From Theristus sp. LFF4_11 (lineage: Eukaryota > Nematoda > Chromadorea > Monhysterida > Xyalidae), in NCBI GenBank assembly GCA_030248135.1, contig JASANC010004763.1, forward strand, positions 107,848-171,847: DNA of 64,000 nt, written 5' to 3'. Under the pieces are notes generated by a model. The model saw nothing but the letters and a program-made list of their open reading frames with translations. It was not told where the DNA came from and ran no database searches. A program made the position numbers and the translations under genes. Below are positions 24,542 through 38,400 of the stretch, piece after piece. Position 1 is the first letter of the stretch. Each line of letters opens with the position of its first letter.

Positions 24542-27500
24542 TGGCACTGCGAACGATCGAACGATAGTTACATCCGATCTACGTTAGTATCTACGATCCA
24601 TCGCTGATCTACGTTGCGCATTAATAATTATGGCTGATTCTGTACTTGTTTCGGTGTGATTATGCCACAGTCTGTTTTGTCAATTGTTGTCGGATTTCAG
24701 TGCTTCAACGGTATATCATGTGGTCGGATATGTTTTTCCTGCACCTCATTCGAGTGTATGTTTCAAGCGCCCATTTTTCACTCGTTCCACTCTTTTTATT
24801 ACTTGCTATTCAACTTGTCATGTGTGTGTGTGGTCGAATATAATAAAAACTGCAGTTGGAATATGGCGCTGGGCGTGTGCCACATTGCTTTTTTGCTGCT
24901 CTGTCATATAATGTGCCGTTGCAAAAAGTATGATAAAGCTTGGTCGCGAAGCTGGCAAACGGGGCAGTCATGCGAATGCCATTTCGGCTGACAACGACCG
25001 ACAAATCTACTTGTGCGTATGCTTTTGTCGTTTTTTTCCGGATCGCGTTTTCAGCATTTTTGTCCCGGTCCGTTTTGTCAGTTGCAGCCACACTCCACGT
25101 CCACGGCGCCCTGCATGAGCTTGTTTCCAAGGCTTCAGAGTACGTTTTGCAGTGACTCCAGAGCATGGTTGTGCTGTGTGTGTGCACCCAACAGGGTTTT
25201 GCGGTTCTGTCTTTTCGTTTGCGCACTGTTCTCCTGTCCCTGACAGCTTTCAGCTTGCTTGTGTGCCCTGACACGCAACGAAATATGCGCACGGCACAGC
25301 AATGATGATTATTTCCCAACTAGCTTTTCGGGCGGTGTGTGTGCTGCTGCTCGTACGTAAGCTTATTGCTGGTGTGCTTTTGCTTGTTTTCGTTATTACA
25401 TGTCGGCAGTTTGGAAAGCAGAGAGCGAGAGAAGCACGTCGCTGGCAACAGTGGGTGAAAACAATCTAAAGAGCAGAGAGCTATTTCGCCGCAGCAGCAG
25501 GCATACCAACCAGCCACATTGTTATTATGTTGAGCGCTCAGAATGCTTTCCGCTCACCGTTGCGTTTTCTTCGGTGACTTTCGTAGAAGCCTCTGAGCGT
25601 TTTTTTTCAAAGAAAAAAACGTTTTTCCACCGGAGAAATACAACCAGCTGATGCCATCAGGTTCGCCAGTTGCAATCGAACTCTGTTGTCGACTTTTGCA
25701 GCGTTTTTTTTTTGTGATATTCGAATTAATTTTTCTCTCTGATGTTTTTCATTCATTGTGTCACACATAAATGTTCCACTTTGAAATGACTCCATTTGGT
25801 CATATACAGAGAAAAACAGGTCAATTTATCAAAAGATCATGCCAGCACGCACTGCATTTCAGATATGAAAAACAGCAGCGAAGTTCTTTTGTGAGAGAGC
25901 AAAACACGCCGAATTCCTAGGATGGTTCGCTTCAGCGATTTCAGTCAGGCGCAATCAAATGATAGAAATTCGCAGTGACAATCAGAGAGACCGCACACTT
26001 TTTTTTTGTTCGCCATTCTCTCAAAAACTCTTGGCGAAAATTGAATGGAGTGTGCTGTGTGCGATGCCTAACGTTGGCAAGTCGCTTGTTTTTTTCTAGA
26101 TTATGTTAAACTGGCTTTGCGCAATTTCGAAATAAACAGCTTCAGGTTTCAGACTTGTTCATATCGTTTTTGCGGAGGGCGGACAGAATTTTAACTGGAA
26201 AAGCAGCAATGGTTAGTTATTCAAGAATAATTGTGTTCTGTGATCCAATGGCCACCCATCCCACAGCCGTGTGTCTGTTTACCGGGGCTCGGCTCAGTTT
26301 TCTTGTTATTGTTTTGCCGAAACTTGGTTCGTGGAAAGTCATGTTTCGGTGCTGTGACTAACAAACAGTACTCGTGATCACAGATTGGTCGTAAGTCGTA
26401 GGTTTGTTCTTGTCGCGTGTGCTGTCAATGCCGCCCGCACCTTTGAGTTGCACAATGCATACTAATGTTCAAATGTTCGAACACAGAAACTTGTTGTTCA
26501 TTGGTAGAAAAGCACTTCAGTATATCTTGAAGTGATGGTCAAAAACGTGAAAAAAGTCTAAACTCGAAGTGTGCTGTTTTGCCAAACCCTTTTGTTAGTT
26601 GTGTTTTTGCAGGAAAAATCGCCAGAAAAGCAAATGCGTTTGTTGACATTTGTGGACTCATACTTTTGACGGTAGTTCTTACTTTGAAAGTTTTTTTTTA
26701 AATGCAAAAAACAATAGATGTCAAGATGCGCTTCTGCAGAAAGTTTTTCGTTTGAAGACTGTGGCTGTTTCAGCGAAAAGCTGAGCAACAGACATTCTGT
26801 ATTGCTACTTCTTTTATTTTTCGAATGTACGCTATCTGATCTAGCTTTGAACCAGTTTCACATTCGAATGGTTTAAAAATTGCGCACTTGGTTATTGCGT
26901 ACGCACCACTAAATTGAAGTAACCATCCCATCCATCTTCACCGGATGCAGCCAATCATGATGTGTGATTTTTTGTTTCATACCGAAGATCGAGGAAATTT
27001 TTTTTAAACAGAACCTTGAAAGTTGTCGGCTGTTCATTTATCATCTGCACATTTTCAACAAAAAATGTATATGCAGTTTGCCCTTGTAAACCTTTATTGA
27101 GAAAAAATCGTAGGCGATAACGCAGGAGAAATTGCGATTACCACGCGATTATCATTTTTCATTGTCTGTTTTCTCCTTCTCAGATACCTGCAACGCTCTT
27201 TTGCGCTTTTGCTTTGTGCGTTTTAAACCATTTTTTCTTTTTATACGTTTTTATATAATGAATGATGATTGACTGCATTCTCGATTTTGATATGAATTAA
27301 ACACACAGTGGAAAAAGTCAGGCGATGAAGTAAACGATTTTTTGTTAAAAACACTCACACTCTGCAAACACTTTTTAACATTGAACTCGGAGTTGTTTTG
27401 ACAAAAAAATTACGCGCGAGTTTTGTCTTGTTATGGACTAGTTTTCCATATAAGGTCTATCTTGTGATCTCAATAGTTATTGCAATCTTGTGCATTTCAA

Positions 27501-29227
27501 TCATGACGCATTTTCATGATTGATTTTTGATTGATTTTTACTCTTGCTTGCGCGTTGGCGGTTGTGTGGCTTGTTGCCAGGACGTTTTTTTCAAATTTGC
27601 AATGACTTTGAGTGTGGGTAGGATGTTTTTCTGTGTTTTAATTTGTGTTTTTTATGCTGTCAATTTGAAAATTGTAAATATTTATAACTTATGACCGCAT
27701 AAAGTCATTTGACGGCATTCGTTCGTTTGTTGTTTACTGAAAAACGTTGTTCATCCCAATGACTCAACAGGTTTTCAACCAAATCATCAGTTTGCTGTTT
27801 ATCCCTCTATTTCGTTTGCATGATTTCATACATCTTCGATAAGATGTGCTGTTGTTTGTTGTCGGCGGGTATCTATTTTTGTAACTTGACACGAGAATTT
27901 TGCAAACTGACAACCACACAACAGGAGAAAAGACTTCCGACAAAATGTAATTTTGACGCATGAACTTTGCCTTTCAGTTTTCGTGCATTTTGCAAAAATG
28001 AATCAAGATGACGAAATGTGCAGTTTGATTTCATGCAACCAGGGTTCCCGACGTGTGCAGTGCAGTACACATAACAAATAAGCGTTAGTACTTCAACAGA
28101 TAAAGTCCGAAAACGCGATGGAAAAATTGGCAAACTCGCAAACTTTCTGCAATGAACACTCTCGTTTGCATTTATCAATTTCTGCCGCGCGTGTGTGCAG
28201 CTACAGGATTGTGCTAACATTCTGCAATTTTGAGTGCTTGCCTTGTCAGTCTGAAGAAAACTTGAATGCTGCTTGAAGGAATTTTAGCTTCGATGGATGG
28301 TACGTTACGTTTGTGCTTGCGTGGCAGACAGTCTTGCAAGGCAAGGAGGGAGGTCATGTTTACGTTCGTTTTAACAATGCCCATTATTCTCAAATGGGAC
28401 AGTGAGTGCGCCTTTTTGCTAGTGCGCAGGAAAGTTGATGTTTTACTTGGAATAAACACGAGCAGTTTTGAACGAGGATAGCTGTGAGGATTTTCATCAA
28501 AATCATCAAAATCATCAAAATCGTCTTATGATAAATTACTGATGAAATTGTAAAAAATAAAATTTTTATAGACAAAACAAACAAATAAACAAGCAAAGTA
28601 AACATTTGGAATTTTGTAATTTTTGGTGCCGTTTTCCAGCAAGTTACCATTTCTGACGTTAATGCGTTTACCTGATATGTCAAGTTCGCCAACATACAGC
28701 GCGTTTGTCTATGTTTACATTTATTTACATGAAAATGTTTGTGTAACCGTGCGTATCAGTTTGAAAACTTTCAGCGGCGCCGAGAAAAGAACCGTTTTAC
28801 TGAAAGTGTATCTGTCGTGCGTTTTTTTAATTTCATTTTGCACGAGTTTTTGACTGCAACTAACATTGTATACCGCAAAAATTGTTAACCCGTATTTTCT
28901 TCAGTATAGTTTCAAACAAATCCTGGACAGAATAAAAACTTTACACGCCTGACTCCGTACATAATAAAAGATGTTTTTCTCATATTTTTCATCTCAGAAT
29001 TACTGCTACAAGCTATTGCTCCGGCAGTTGTATCAATAAATATACTTTTTATCCAGTTGTTATCAGCTGCCAACACGCCCCGGAGGCGACCAAATAGCAG
29101 ACATCGGCAGAGACGAGATGTTCAAACAAAAGCAGTCTGCAAACAGCTGTATTTTTAATTGAAAAACATACGTACCCGCTATACCGGGTATTATTATTGC
29201 TCACAGCCAATTCTCACTGAAGAAAAA
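24542..29227. other. Gene-poor 4.7 kb stretch
   Basis: Only short ORFs without recognisable motifs or convincing splice partners occur. Longer minus ORFs such as 24810-25319 look like chance. Upstream control of the AMPK gamma gene would be expected in the last kilobase. The repeat ATCATCAAA runs near 28500-28520. Confidence 0.4.
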
Positions 29228-29401
29228 ATGTCCACCGAAAACTGTCCATCGCCGCCGGCCACGGCGCCCGTGCAGGCGTACAACACTCGGTACAACCCGG
29301 CTCTGAAGCATTTGTACGAGCGGCGACGACACTCAGCGGGTGACGATCAGGTCAGGGTGAGTCTGCCGAGGCAGGCGCTCGAGAATGCCGCCGCCATTGT
29401 C

Positions 29402-29483
<82 letters not shown>

Positions 29484-32400
29484 CTAGTGGAGAGCACGGC
29501 AGCGACGCACAGCTGGCGCACAGCAACAGTGGTAGGTGGGGCGGGGGTTTAAGGTAAGGCCCGTTTGTACCTGACGTATGCAGACGTACGTCAGGTGTGA
29601 ACGGCAGTATGCAATAAATGCAATAACACGGGACCTGAAGTGACGTGACGTGCCGTTCCGTATGCGCAAACGTCAGGTATAAACGCGCCTTTAGAGGGTT
29701 CGCTGAATTGCACTGAGCGGCACTGCACCAACTTTTTGAACACTCAGAAGGAAACAGAAAAAAGTTGCAAGTGAGCAAACGATTCCCGGTCCCAACACAT
29801 GTCCCAAATGTTCTTTGGCTCCCACGGTGGTAAAAGCCATCCAGCACCGTGAAAAATGCCACGGATCGTGGCAACCATGACGATCAAAGTGGCAAGGCAG
29901 CTGTGGTACGTTTTTTTGTTTTTTACCACATTTGCTCTTGGGGCGTTATCTGGGGAGGTTCTCAAAAACGACGGCATCTGGGACATCTGTTGGGACATCT
30001 CTTGGGCCATCAGATAGTAGAACTCACTCTTTGCACTTCATCATCACCATCTCACTCTCTCTCTCTCCAGCAACAACGCACGACGCCACCAGCAAACCGT
30101 TTTACGAAAAGGGCGTCAACAGCAAAGCGCATTCACTGAGAGTGCCGCATCCACACACCATCGATCGCCAGACGTCCGAGGTGTCCGCGCGTTCTCAGGC
30201 GCGAAAATTCGACAAAACCACCCAGAAACTGCGCCAGCGGCGTTCGCAGTCGCCACAGCCGGAGCGACGGAAACGCGCGAACAGCCTGTTTGATGGCATC
30301 AAAGGTGGCGTTTGCTGCAAATTTTGCTTTTTTTCACGATAATTCACCAGTTTCTATGACGTACAGTCTATCTCGCTATGCAGCTAGCTGATTGGTTAAT
30401 CATGAGAAATTCTCACCCGCGCTGATTGGTTGGTCTTGGTCATCACGTCATGTTGCATATATTAACCAGATGGACTGTGCTCATTGAGAAAACGTGCCTG
30501 CTAAAGCGGTTACTGAAACGTGTTCGGCGTTTAGTATCTTGTGATGAGTGGTGAGCGCGATTTTTAAGAGGCGTTCATGAAGCAGTATTCGGTGACCGCG
30601 TATGCTATGTTTGAATGCGTCTGCGCGTCACTAAATGCTGCTTCATGAATGCCGCTTTAGTAGCAACTTTAGTAGCCAAACGCGTTTAACTTATAGCACA
30701 CGTAGTAAACTCAGTAGCCATTCTAGTAGCCATGTTGTCTCAGTGCAGTGCTGATCATTTGATTTCACTGTGTTCTTGTCCTTGTTACTTTTGATCTCTA
30801 TCCAAATTACACATCTCTACTAACGTGTGGAAAACTTGTGCGTGACTAACGCTCATTCACACCTTGAACGTCCACTGAATGTGTTCCGGGTACGCTCAGG
30901 TATGCACGTTTGCTGATTAGAATGCTGATTGATTAGCGAGTAGATTCCACGTTTCTGGAAACGCGCGCGCTTAATCAATCATAACCCTTATGAGAATTTT
31001 AATGTGATTCTGTAAATTACAATTCTTCAAGAAATTGATGACGCACAGTGTTTCTAAACTAGCATTTCCAAAAATTGTAAAATTATAAAACTCAAACTTT
31101 CAGCATCCTACGCTCTGCTGTTTTCGTGCTCTATACTTTTGTCGCATTCATGCTAATTGAGGCTTTTCATGAACCGGAAATTACTGGTGGTAGAATTTTT
31201 CTTTCAATGTTTTCTGTGTGGGTTTGCATTCAGGCATATTACGTTGCATGCTCCAGGTGCTTCCTTGCTGCAAGCTTGTTGCTTTTTAGTCACGAGACAT
31301 GTGACTCAAACAACAACAACAGCAGAAAGTGATGTAGAAAATAAGAAAAAAAACGCGTCATGTCAAAGATGGTCAACAATGTCGAGGAAGTTGTTTCCTT
31401 CGTACCAGAAAAAACGCTTGAATCGAAGCTTTCAATTTTTGAAAAAACAAGCAAACAAATATGACCTCATGCTCTTACTACGAAGCTGTCACAAAATGTT
31501 TTCGTCCGCTTGCTTCCTTTGGTTCACATCTGTGGACTATCCACAGTATCTAACACTATCCGAGCCTTAGCTGAAAGTTTATTGGGTCTCTGTTTACTTC
31601 TGCTGGTTGAAACAGTGAAGCTTTCAAAATCAGACGCTTCTAGGCATCGTTAAGCGAAAAAGACGCCCAGATGGCACATTTTTTTGCAGCGGCCACTTTG
31701 AGTGACACACACTTTTTGCATCGGTTCGTTTTTGCGCGCGTTTTTCTGCTGTTGTTTCAGTTGTGTTCTTTGTGGCACTGGGTTTTCTTGTGTCGTAGCT
31801 TTTAGAAATGTGAGAATTCACAGTAGTTTGCATTTTTCTCCAAATGCACATTGGTTGTTCAACAAATAGCCGTCATAATTTTTTCAAAGTTTGTTTATCT
31901 GTTCAGCTCTTCGGATTCAAAGTATACACTGCACAGCAGATAATCCATAAATTCTGCAGAATTATTATCCGTCTTTTGCATTTGGCTTCGGGATTCCAGT
32001 GCATAAAACCGTCATTTGTCTTCGCCACCGGTTTTTTTGTATGAGCTTTTGCGGAGTTTGCGCGTTTCCTTCAATAATACGCTGCTTGTACAAAGGCAAC
32101 ACCAAACGTTACGCGTTCGGGGCTGAAATTGAACGCGGCACTAAAAAACCATTGGAGTGTATCACAAAACGGCCAGGCGGCACACAAGTGCAGCTCAAGC
32201 TCTATCCATCTCCAGTCCAGTCCAGTGGCGCATTCTGAAAATCAATTCCCGCTCAGCATGACCATGCTTGCGCTGGGCCAATGATGATTGAGCATCATGG
32301 TGGGCCGGGCCTGTCCGAGTCCGTTCCCTGTCCTGCTTGCCTGTGTTTATTGTCGTGTTGCGTCTTATACATGTGTATAATACATTGTACGTGCGCGTGT

Positions 32401-35400
32401 TTCAAAAGTTGGCCAGCGTACAAAAACATCATTTTTGCATGTTGTGCAAAGCGACTTGTACGCCAGTTCTGTTGTACAATTCGATTGCGAGAATGAGCAC
32501 CACAACTAAATGCTGAACAAATAAAATAACGCTGCTTGTACAAGCGTTGTATGTGCGAGCGAACGCAATTGTGTGCTTACTGCTTATGCCTTAGCTTTGT
32601 GCATTCGTTTGGAAATGCTTCGTTTCTTTCTGTCAACAAACTCCGGGTTCGGCTTTACGACGTGAATTAAGAAATTGAAAGGTGCATTTTCCGGTCACAT
32701 GCAAGCTGTTTACGATGCTAAAAGTGTGTCAATTCATGTCATTAGCAGCATATAGATTTTGTGTGGAGAACGTACCTATTCGCCTGGTTTCTGATAAAAA
32801 TTTGCAAAAATAAACGGTTCTTAAAGTTGTTCCTACGTATTTCTGACATTTCTTTGTGCCTGGCGGTGTTTCATTTTCTTTTTTCTGTTTTCAGTCAATT
32901 TTTTTCATTTATAATTTGTTTTTGAATTACATACATCTTTTACCAGCAGCTTTTTTTCATATTGAAGCCAGCTGAGCCGCCTGTTTTATTGCAGCGTTTA
33001 GCAGTCGGAACGTTCGATAACAAAACAAAAAACCGGCAAACTAGAAAGCATTCTGCCTCCGCGCAAACCGCATCAATAACCCGTGTTACGTTTTGCTCTT
33101 CTTCAGTATGCCTCTTATCGGATTTTAGGCGCGAGCAAAACTGAAAATAAAACTGAAAAAAAAAAACGGTGAAACATTTGAACGTGGAAAATTATTGTAA
33201 ACAGTGCAAACTTCTGACATACTGAGCCTGCCTGGGCGCCTTTGTGGTTGAGCAAATTGGCTGAACTGGGTTGGGTTTTTGAATCTAAAAATGCAGTGGT
33301 GTTTGCGCTAGTCTTACTTTTAAAACACGTCGTTTTTTTGTTTGGCTATAAATAGGTACTTTAATTTTGTTCAAACACCAAGTGCATATATGCACTGAGA
33401 ACAAATCAAAATATTTTTTGGGAATGCTTTGGAATAGGTACATTTGCAAAACTGTTACAAAAATAGTTTTCATCTCCCTTTTTTGCCGTTATAATTTTTA
33501 TCCATGGATGGAATGAACGTCACATAATCACACTGATGCAATGTGGCAGTTTCAGCCTTTTGAGCGCGTTTTGATTGCTAGCCGCGTGAGGCGTGACGCA
33601 AATATAGCGATTTCGCTGTAAAGTAGCAAACTGAAACTCAATTGGTGTTATTCCGCCCTCATAATCTTGTTTATTATAGTGAGAAGTTACTTCATTTTCT
33701 TTCAAAATAGATTGCAGCAAAACGAAACGTAAAATTTGACTTTTATATTTTGGCGGCTGAAGTCTAATGTCAATAAAACGGCGGTATGCAAATTTTTTTA
33801 AACAGGTTATCAGTTTTTTGAATTTTTCTGTGCTGCAACACTTTTGCGTCACCACTAGTTTTCGTAAACGTATTCTGCCATTTTGAATGAATTATTCGTG
33901 TCTAGCCACGCGCACACACACTTTTTTGTGGAGCATCATTGAAAAATAATTGCGTTAAATAATGATTGGTTTATGTGGCAGATACACAGTTTATTGATTG
34001 AACAATTTTGTGAAGATCCTTTCTGCCGTACCAAAGCGCTGCATACTTTCCAGACCAGATGGCTGGATCAACATAAAAAAACAACAACAAAATCATGGAT
34101 GTCCAATTACTACACTTCTTTGGCAAGTGGACTTCGCTCATTTATTTCAAAAAATAACCTTCAGTCTTGCGTTGTTCTTTCAAAAATTGATATTCCCCTT
34201 TCCTTGATTGAGTTCGTCCAGCCACAGCTGTGTTTTTCTGTTGTTTTTGTGTTTTTCTAAACTCCTTGAACTAAAATTTCAACTATAAAGCACTCGTCTT
34301 ATGTCTTGTTTAGCCATATTTCATAGTAACGATTCGCAGCTTCATCAACCAATAACGCACTGAATTCTGTATCGTCTTGACAACCGAGTATAATTACTCA
34401 AAAAACTGTCGCGTGCTAATAATTTCTAATACCAACACGATAACACAAATACATTTCGTTCAATATTTTAATCTTCGCCATTTTCATTTGAAAGCTAAAC
34501 TATCCTCATCCAAAGCTAATCTACTTTCTCCAGCTCTTCCTTGACACTTCAGGCATGCTCAGCAACCGCCGCAGCAGCCGCGACCGCGCCGACTCGGTCG
34601 AATCGTCGTCGGACATTTACAAATCGGTGCTGAAGGTGCGTGCACGGAGGCCGCACGAGCGACTCCTGTCGGAGCACGACGCCATTGGTCAGGATCCGTC
34701 GTATGTGCCGTACGAACAGGATGAGGAACAGCCGGACGACGGATTCCGGCCGCGCAGTTTCAGCAATGTCCGTCAACGTGCTGCTATTCTTGTGGAAATT
34801 TTCTTTTTTTGGGGTGGTTTGGGTTTTTTTGATTTTTTCCAATTGAAGATTTTCAAAACAGCATGGGGTGAGGCAGGTATAGTCCACATTTTTATTCACT
34901 TTCATTCTCGACAGCGGGCCTGACTTTAGGGTGCAATAGACATAGAATAGAACGTCTTTTGATAATTTACACGCATGACCGCATCTTGTTTTGTGTTGAA
35001 TTTTTCTGGTGACTTTTTTTCTTTTTCAGGACCTCATGATCCTTCGGAAGACCTCGCGGCCGATGACTGTTGAAGTGCTCGGCAGTTTACGTGAGTTTTT
35101 TGGTTTTTGCAATTCTGTATTCCGGTGCGGCATTTCACTTTCATTCACATTTCATTTCACATTCTTTCACTCGTTCAAGCACCAACAGTAGCAGATTTCC
35201 TTTTTGCAGAGATCGACCGTAACCCGTACAGCCAGTATCTCACAGCGCTTTCCGGCTACGATCTTGCACCGTACACCGGGCAAGTTATAATGCTCGACAC
35301 GATGCTTCCGGTAAATAGAACCCGCCCCCATTTCCAAAGAAAATTGAATCTACAAGTACTTCTATCTGACAGGTCGCTTTTTGCCTCAGTTACTATTTTT

Positions 35401-38400
35401 TGACACAAAATGACCGTTTTTGCACGATTTTTCTCTAAATTTCGCTAATTCCAGGCAAACACTTTATCTTTTTTCAGCGATTCTAAACACAATTTAGCTG
35501 TTTTACCCATTTTTTGCGTTTTTGCTGTCTATCTCCGTAATTTTCAAGTTTTTGACTTCCACCAAGTCCCAATACCCTCTCTCCCCTCGGCGACCCCCCA
35601 AATTTCCTCAGCTGCCTACCTGGCTAAACTATTTGCTCCAAGATCCCCCCCCCCAACCCGGACTGAAAAACAACTGTGGTTAGCCAAGAGACGTTCGCTT
35701 TTTACATTTAAGGTGCATTCATGAAGCAGCATTTAGTAACCGCGTAGCTATGTTTTAACACAGCTATGCGTCACTAAATACTGCTTCATGAATGCACCTT
35801 TACAACGCAAGGCAATTTCCCATGGCAGATCCACCGTTGCTTCGGCGCGCTACTACAAGACGCCGACCGTGTCGGGCTGATCTACGACACTGCGACGCAC
35901 GAGTACGTGTCGTTGTTGTCGACGACCGACTTTCTCACGATGCTCTACCACAGTCACATCGCGAGGGAGATCGCGATGCACGTGCGACCGCTGCTGTGGT
36001 GGCTGAATATTTGCAACGGTCGCAAGACCATCTATGAGGACAGGGAGGATGAGTATTCGCCGCCGAACAAGCCGCCGCCGATCACGCTCAAGTCGCATCA
36101 AACGTTCGTCCAGTGGTGCATTTCTCTTTGAAGGCGCATTCATGAAGCAGTATTTAGTGACGCGGAGCTGTCGAAACATAGCTATGCGGTCATTAATTTA
36201 TGAATGCTACTTTATGAATGCCCCTTGAGTCTGTTCAACGTTGTTCGTTTATTCAGACGTGCACAGTGCCCGGACGAAATAGAACGTCATTTGTTTGAAA
36301 AACGTCATCGTTATTCATGCACGAGAATTTCAGTTCGGTTCACCTATTGATGTATTATTTTCACGGCCCAAGTGAAAGTTTGCATCATGAAAAAGTGGAT
36401 GTTTCAGAGCCCGCGATGGCGTTTCGGTCCGACACGTCGAAAAAATCAGCGATAACCTTTTGTAAATAAGAATATCTTTTTTTTGTGAATTCACACTGAT
36501 TGGTCACAATGAATTTTTGCATGTCGAAACCCTTACCATGAATTGTGGCAATAGAATTTTCTCCTGAATTTATGGCTTTCGCTCGAACAGCAGTGTCATT
36601 TTCAGCATCAAAGACGCTGTTGAGCTTTGCTGCAAGCACCACGTCCAACGAGTGCCCGTCTGCGAGGCAGAATCATGCACCGTCTTATATTTGCTCAGTT
36701 TGCGGCGAATTTTAAGCGCAATACAGAAACAGGTTGGCGAACGAAAATTGTAAACTTTGCTTACTTTGGATATTTTGTTTTTTTTGACTTTCTGTTTAAA
36801 CGTCATGTTTGTCCGGTTTCCATTTCAGATTCGATGTGTGCCAATACCGCCGTGGATGTTGCTGTCGGTCAAGGAGGCCAAGATCGGCACCTGGTCCGGC
36901 ATAAAATCGGTGCGGTGTAAAAACGGTTTCACACAAACTGTTCAGTATTGTTGCCGAGTCGCTTTTGGTTACACAAATGTTGTTGTTGGTGGTGGGATTT
37001 TAGGCGACGTTTCTAGCCAGGGCTAACCCAGAGAAGCGTGTAGAACGCCAATGAGTAGGGCGCCTATCGAGTTTTCTGTCATTAAGTGCCTATACACCCC
37101 TCGGCGGGGCTCGATGCCCCGAGCGCACAGACTGCAGTCTAACGCATTACCACCAGGCCGCGAAAGTGACTTCCAAATAGTTTCCACTTCCACCACATAA
37201 ATTGCTTCCAACAATGCCTTGGTCTCGCTTTGAAGGCAACCTTTCCATGCAGGTATCGCCCGAGACGCCTCTGATGGACGCCGTCCGTACGTTGATGACG
37301 CACAGTCTCTCATCGTTGCCGGTCGTTCGCGACGGCCGTCTATTGAGCGTGCTCACCAAGGCGGACATTGTGTTCAGCGCGCTGCACGCGTTCGTCTCCG
37401 ATGATCTGCTCGCATCCACCTGCACGGAGTCGCACACGCGAAATCGCAGTAAATCGCCGCGCCCCGCCGCGAATCGCAGCGCGCGCGCAACGGTCGATCA
37501 ACCCGAGAATGAACGATCGTCGTCGTCGGCTGCTACTACTGACACACCGTCCAGCAGCTGCGAGCAGAAGCCGTCATCCGCTGCAGGCCCATCAACCGCA
37601 ACGGACACGACCAGCGCCAATGGCACACCACTAAAGTTGCCGCTGTTCGTGCCGCCGCACGTGCAGCTGTTCAAGAAGACGGTCGCCGACGCGCTGAAGT
37701 CGCGGGCGGCCTCGCCGTTCTCGTCCGGCGACCAGCAGACGCCGAGCACGAACGTCAGCACGATGGCGTTCTGCAAGCCGTCGGATACGGTAAATTTTTT
37801 TTAAATAAATTAATAATTTTAATTTTAATTTTAATAAGTTAATAAGTTGATAATTTTAATCAAGTTTGCTTTTGATAAAAATTGAATATTATGAAACAAT
37901 TCAATACTTTTCACACTTTCAATGTGGTGTTTCTTGAAGAAAAGTTGGCTGGTGTTTTCGCCCTGGCTTAACCACTTTCATCGAACAGCATTACTTTTTG
38001 GAGACTGTGCAGTCTTTATGACTTCTCTCGAACGGACGAACTCCGTGGTCACCGCCGTTTTTGTTTTATCGAGCGGAACCGCCAACACAGTGACCAGCAC
38101 TAGCGGTGCCCGTCAGTCCGCGGGCCAGCGCGCCAAACACTGACGCTAAACTCATAAAAACTAATAATAATAATATTGTAGATTTATTCAAACGTGTCCG
38201 GACTAAAATGACGTTATCTGCTTTAAAAACGCCCGTTTGTCAAAGTACAGGCACTAAAATGTCAGTTTGGTGTGACTGATTCGACGTTCACCATTTGTTT
38301 GCGGGAAGAAATCGGCTAAACGGAAAGTCTGGTTGGCTGTGAACGGCAAGCGCATGTTTGGCGGCACATGACTTCATTTCAGTGGGACACGTTTAAAAAA

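Noticed and set aside
24810..25319. 169-codon minus ORF in the gene-poor region
   Set aside because: It has no recognisable motif, no supporting splice sites, and a composition like the surrounding intergenic DNA.
29333..29521. Poly-Val and poly-Leu minus ORFs
   Set aside because: They are the reverse of the (AAC)n tract inside AMPK gamma exon 1.
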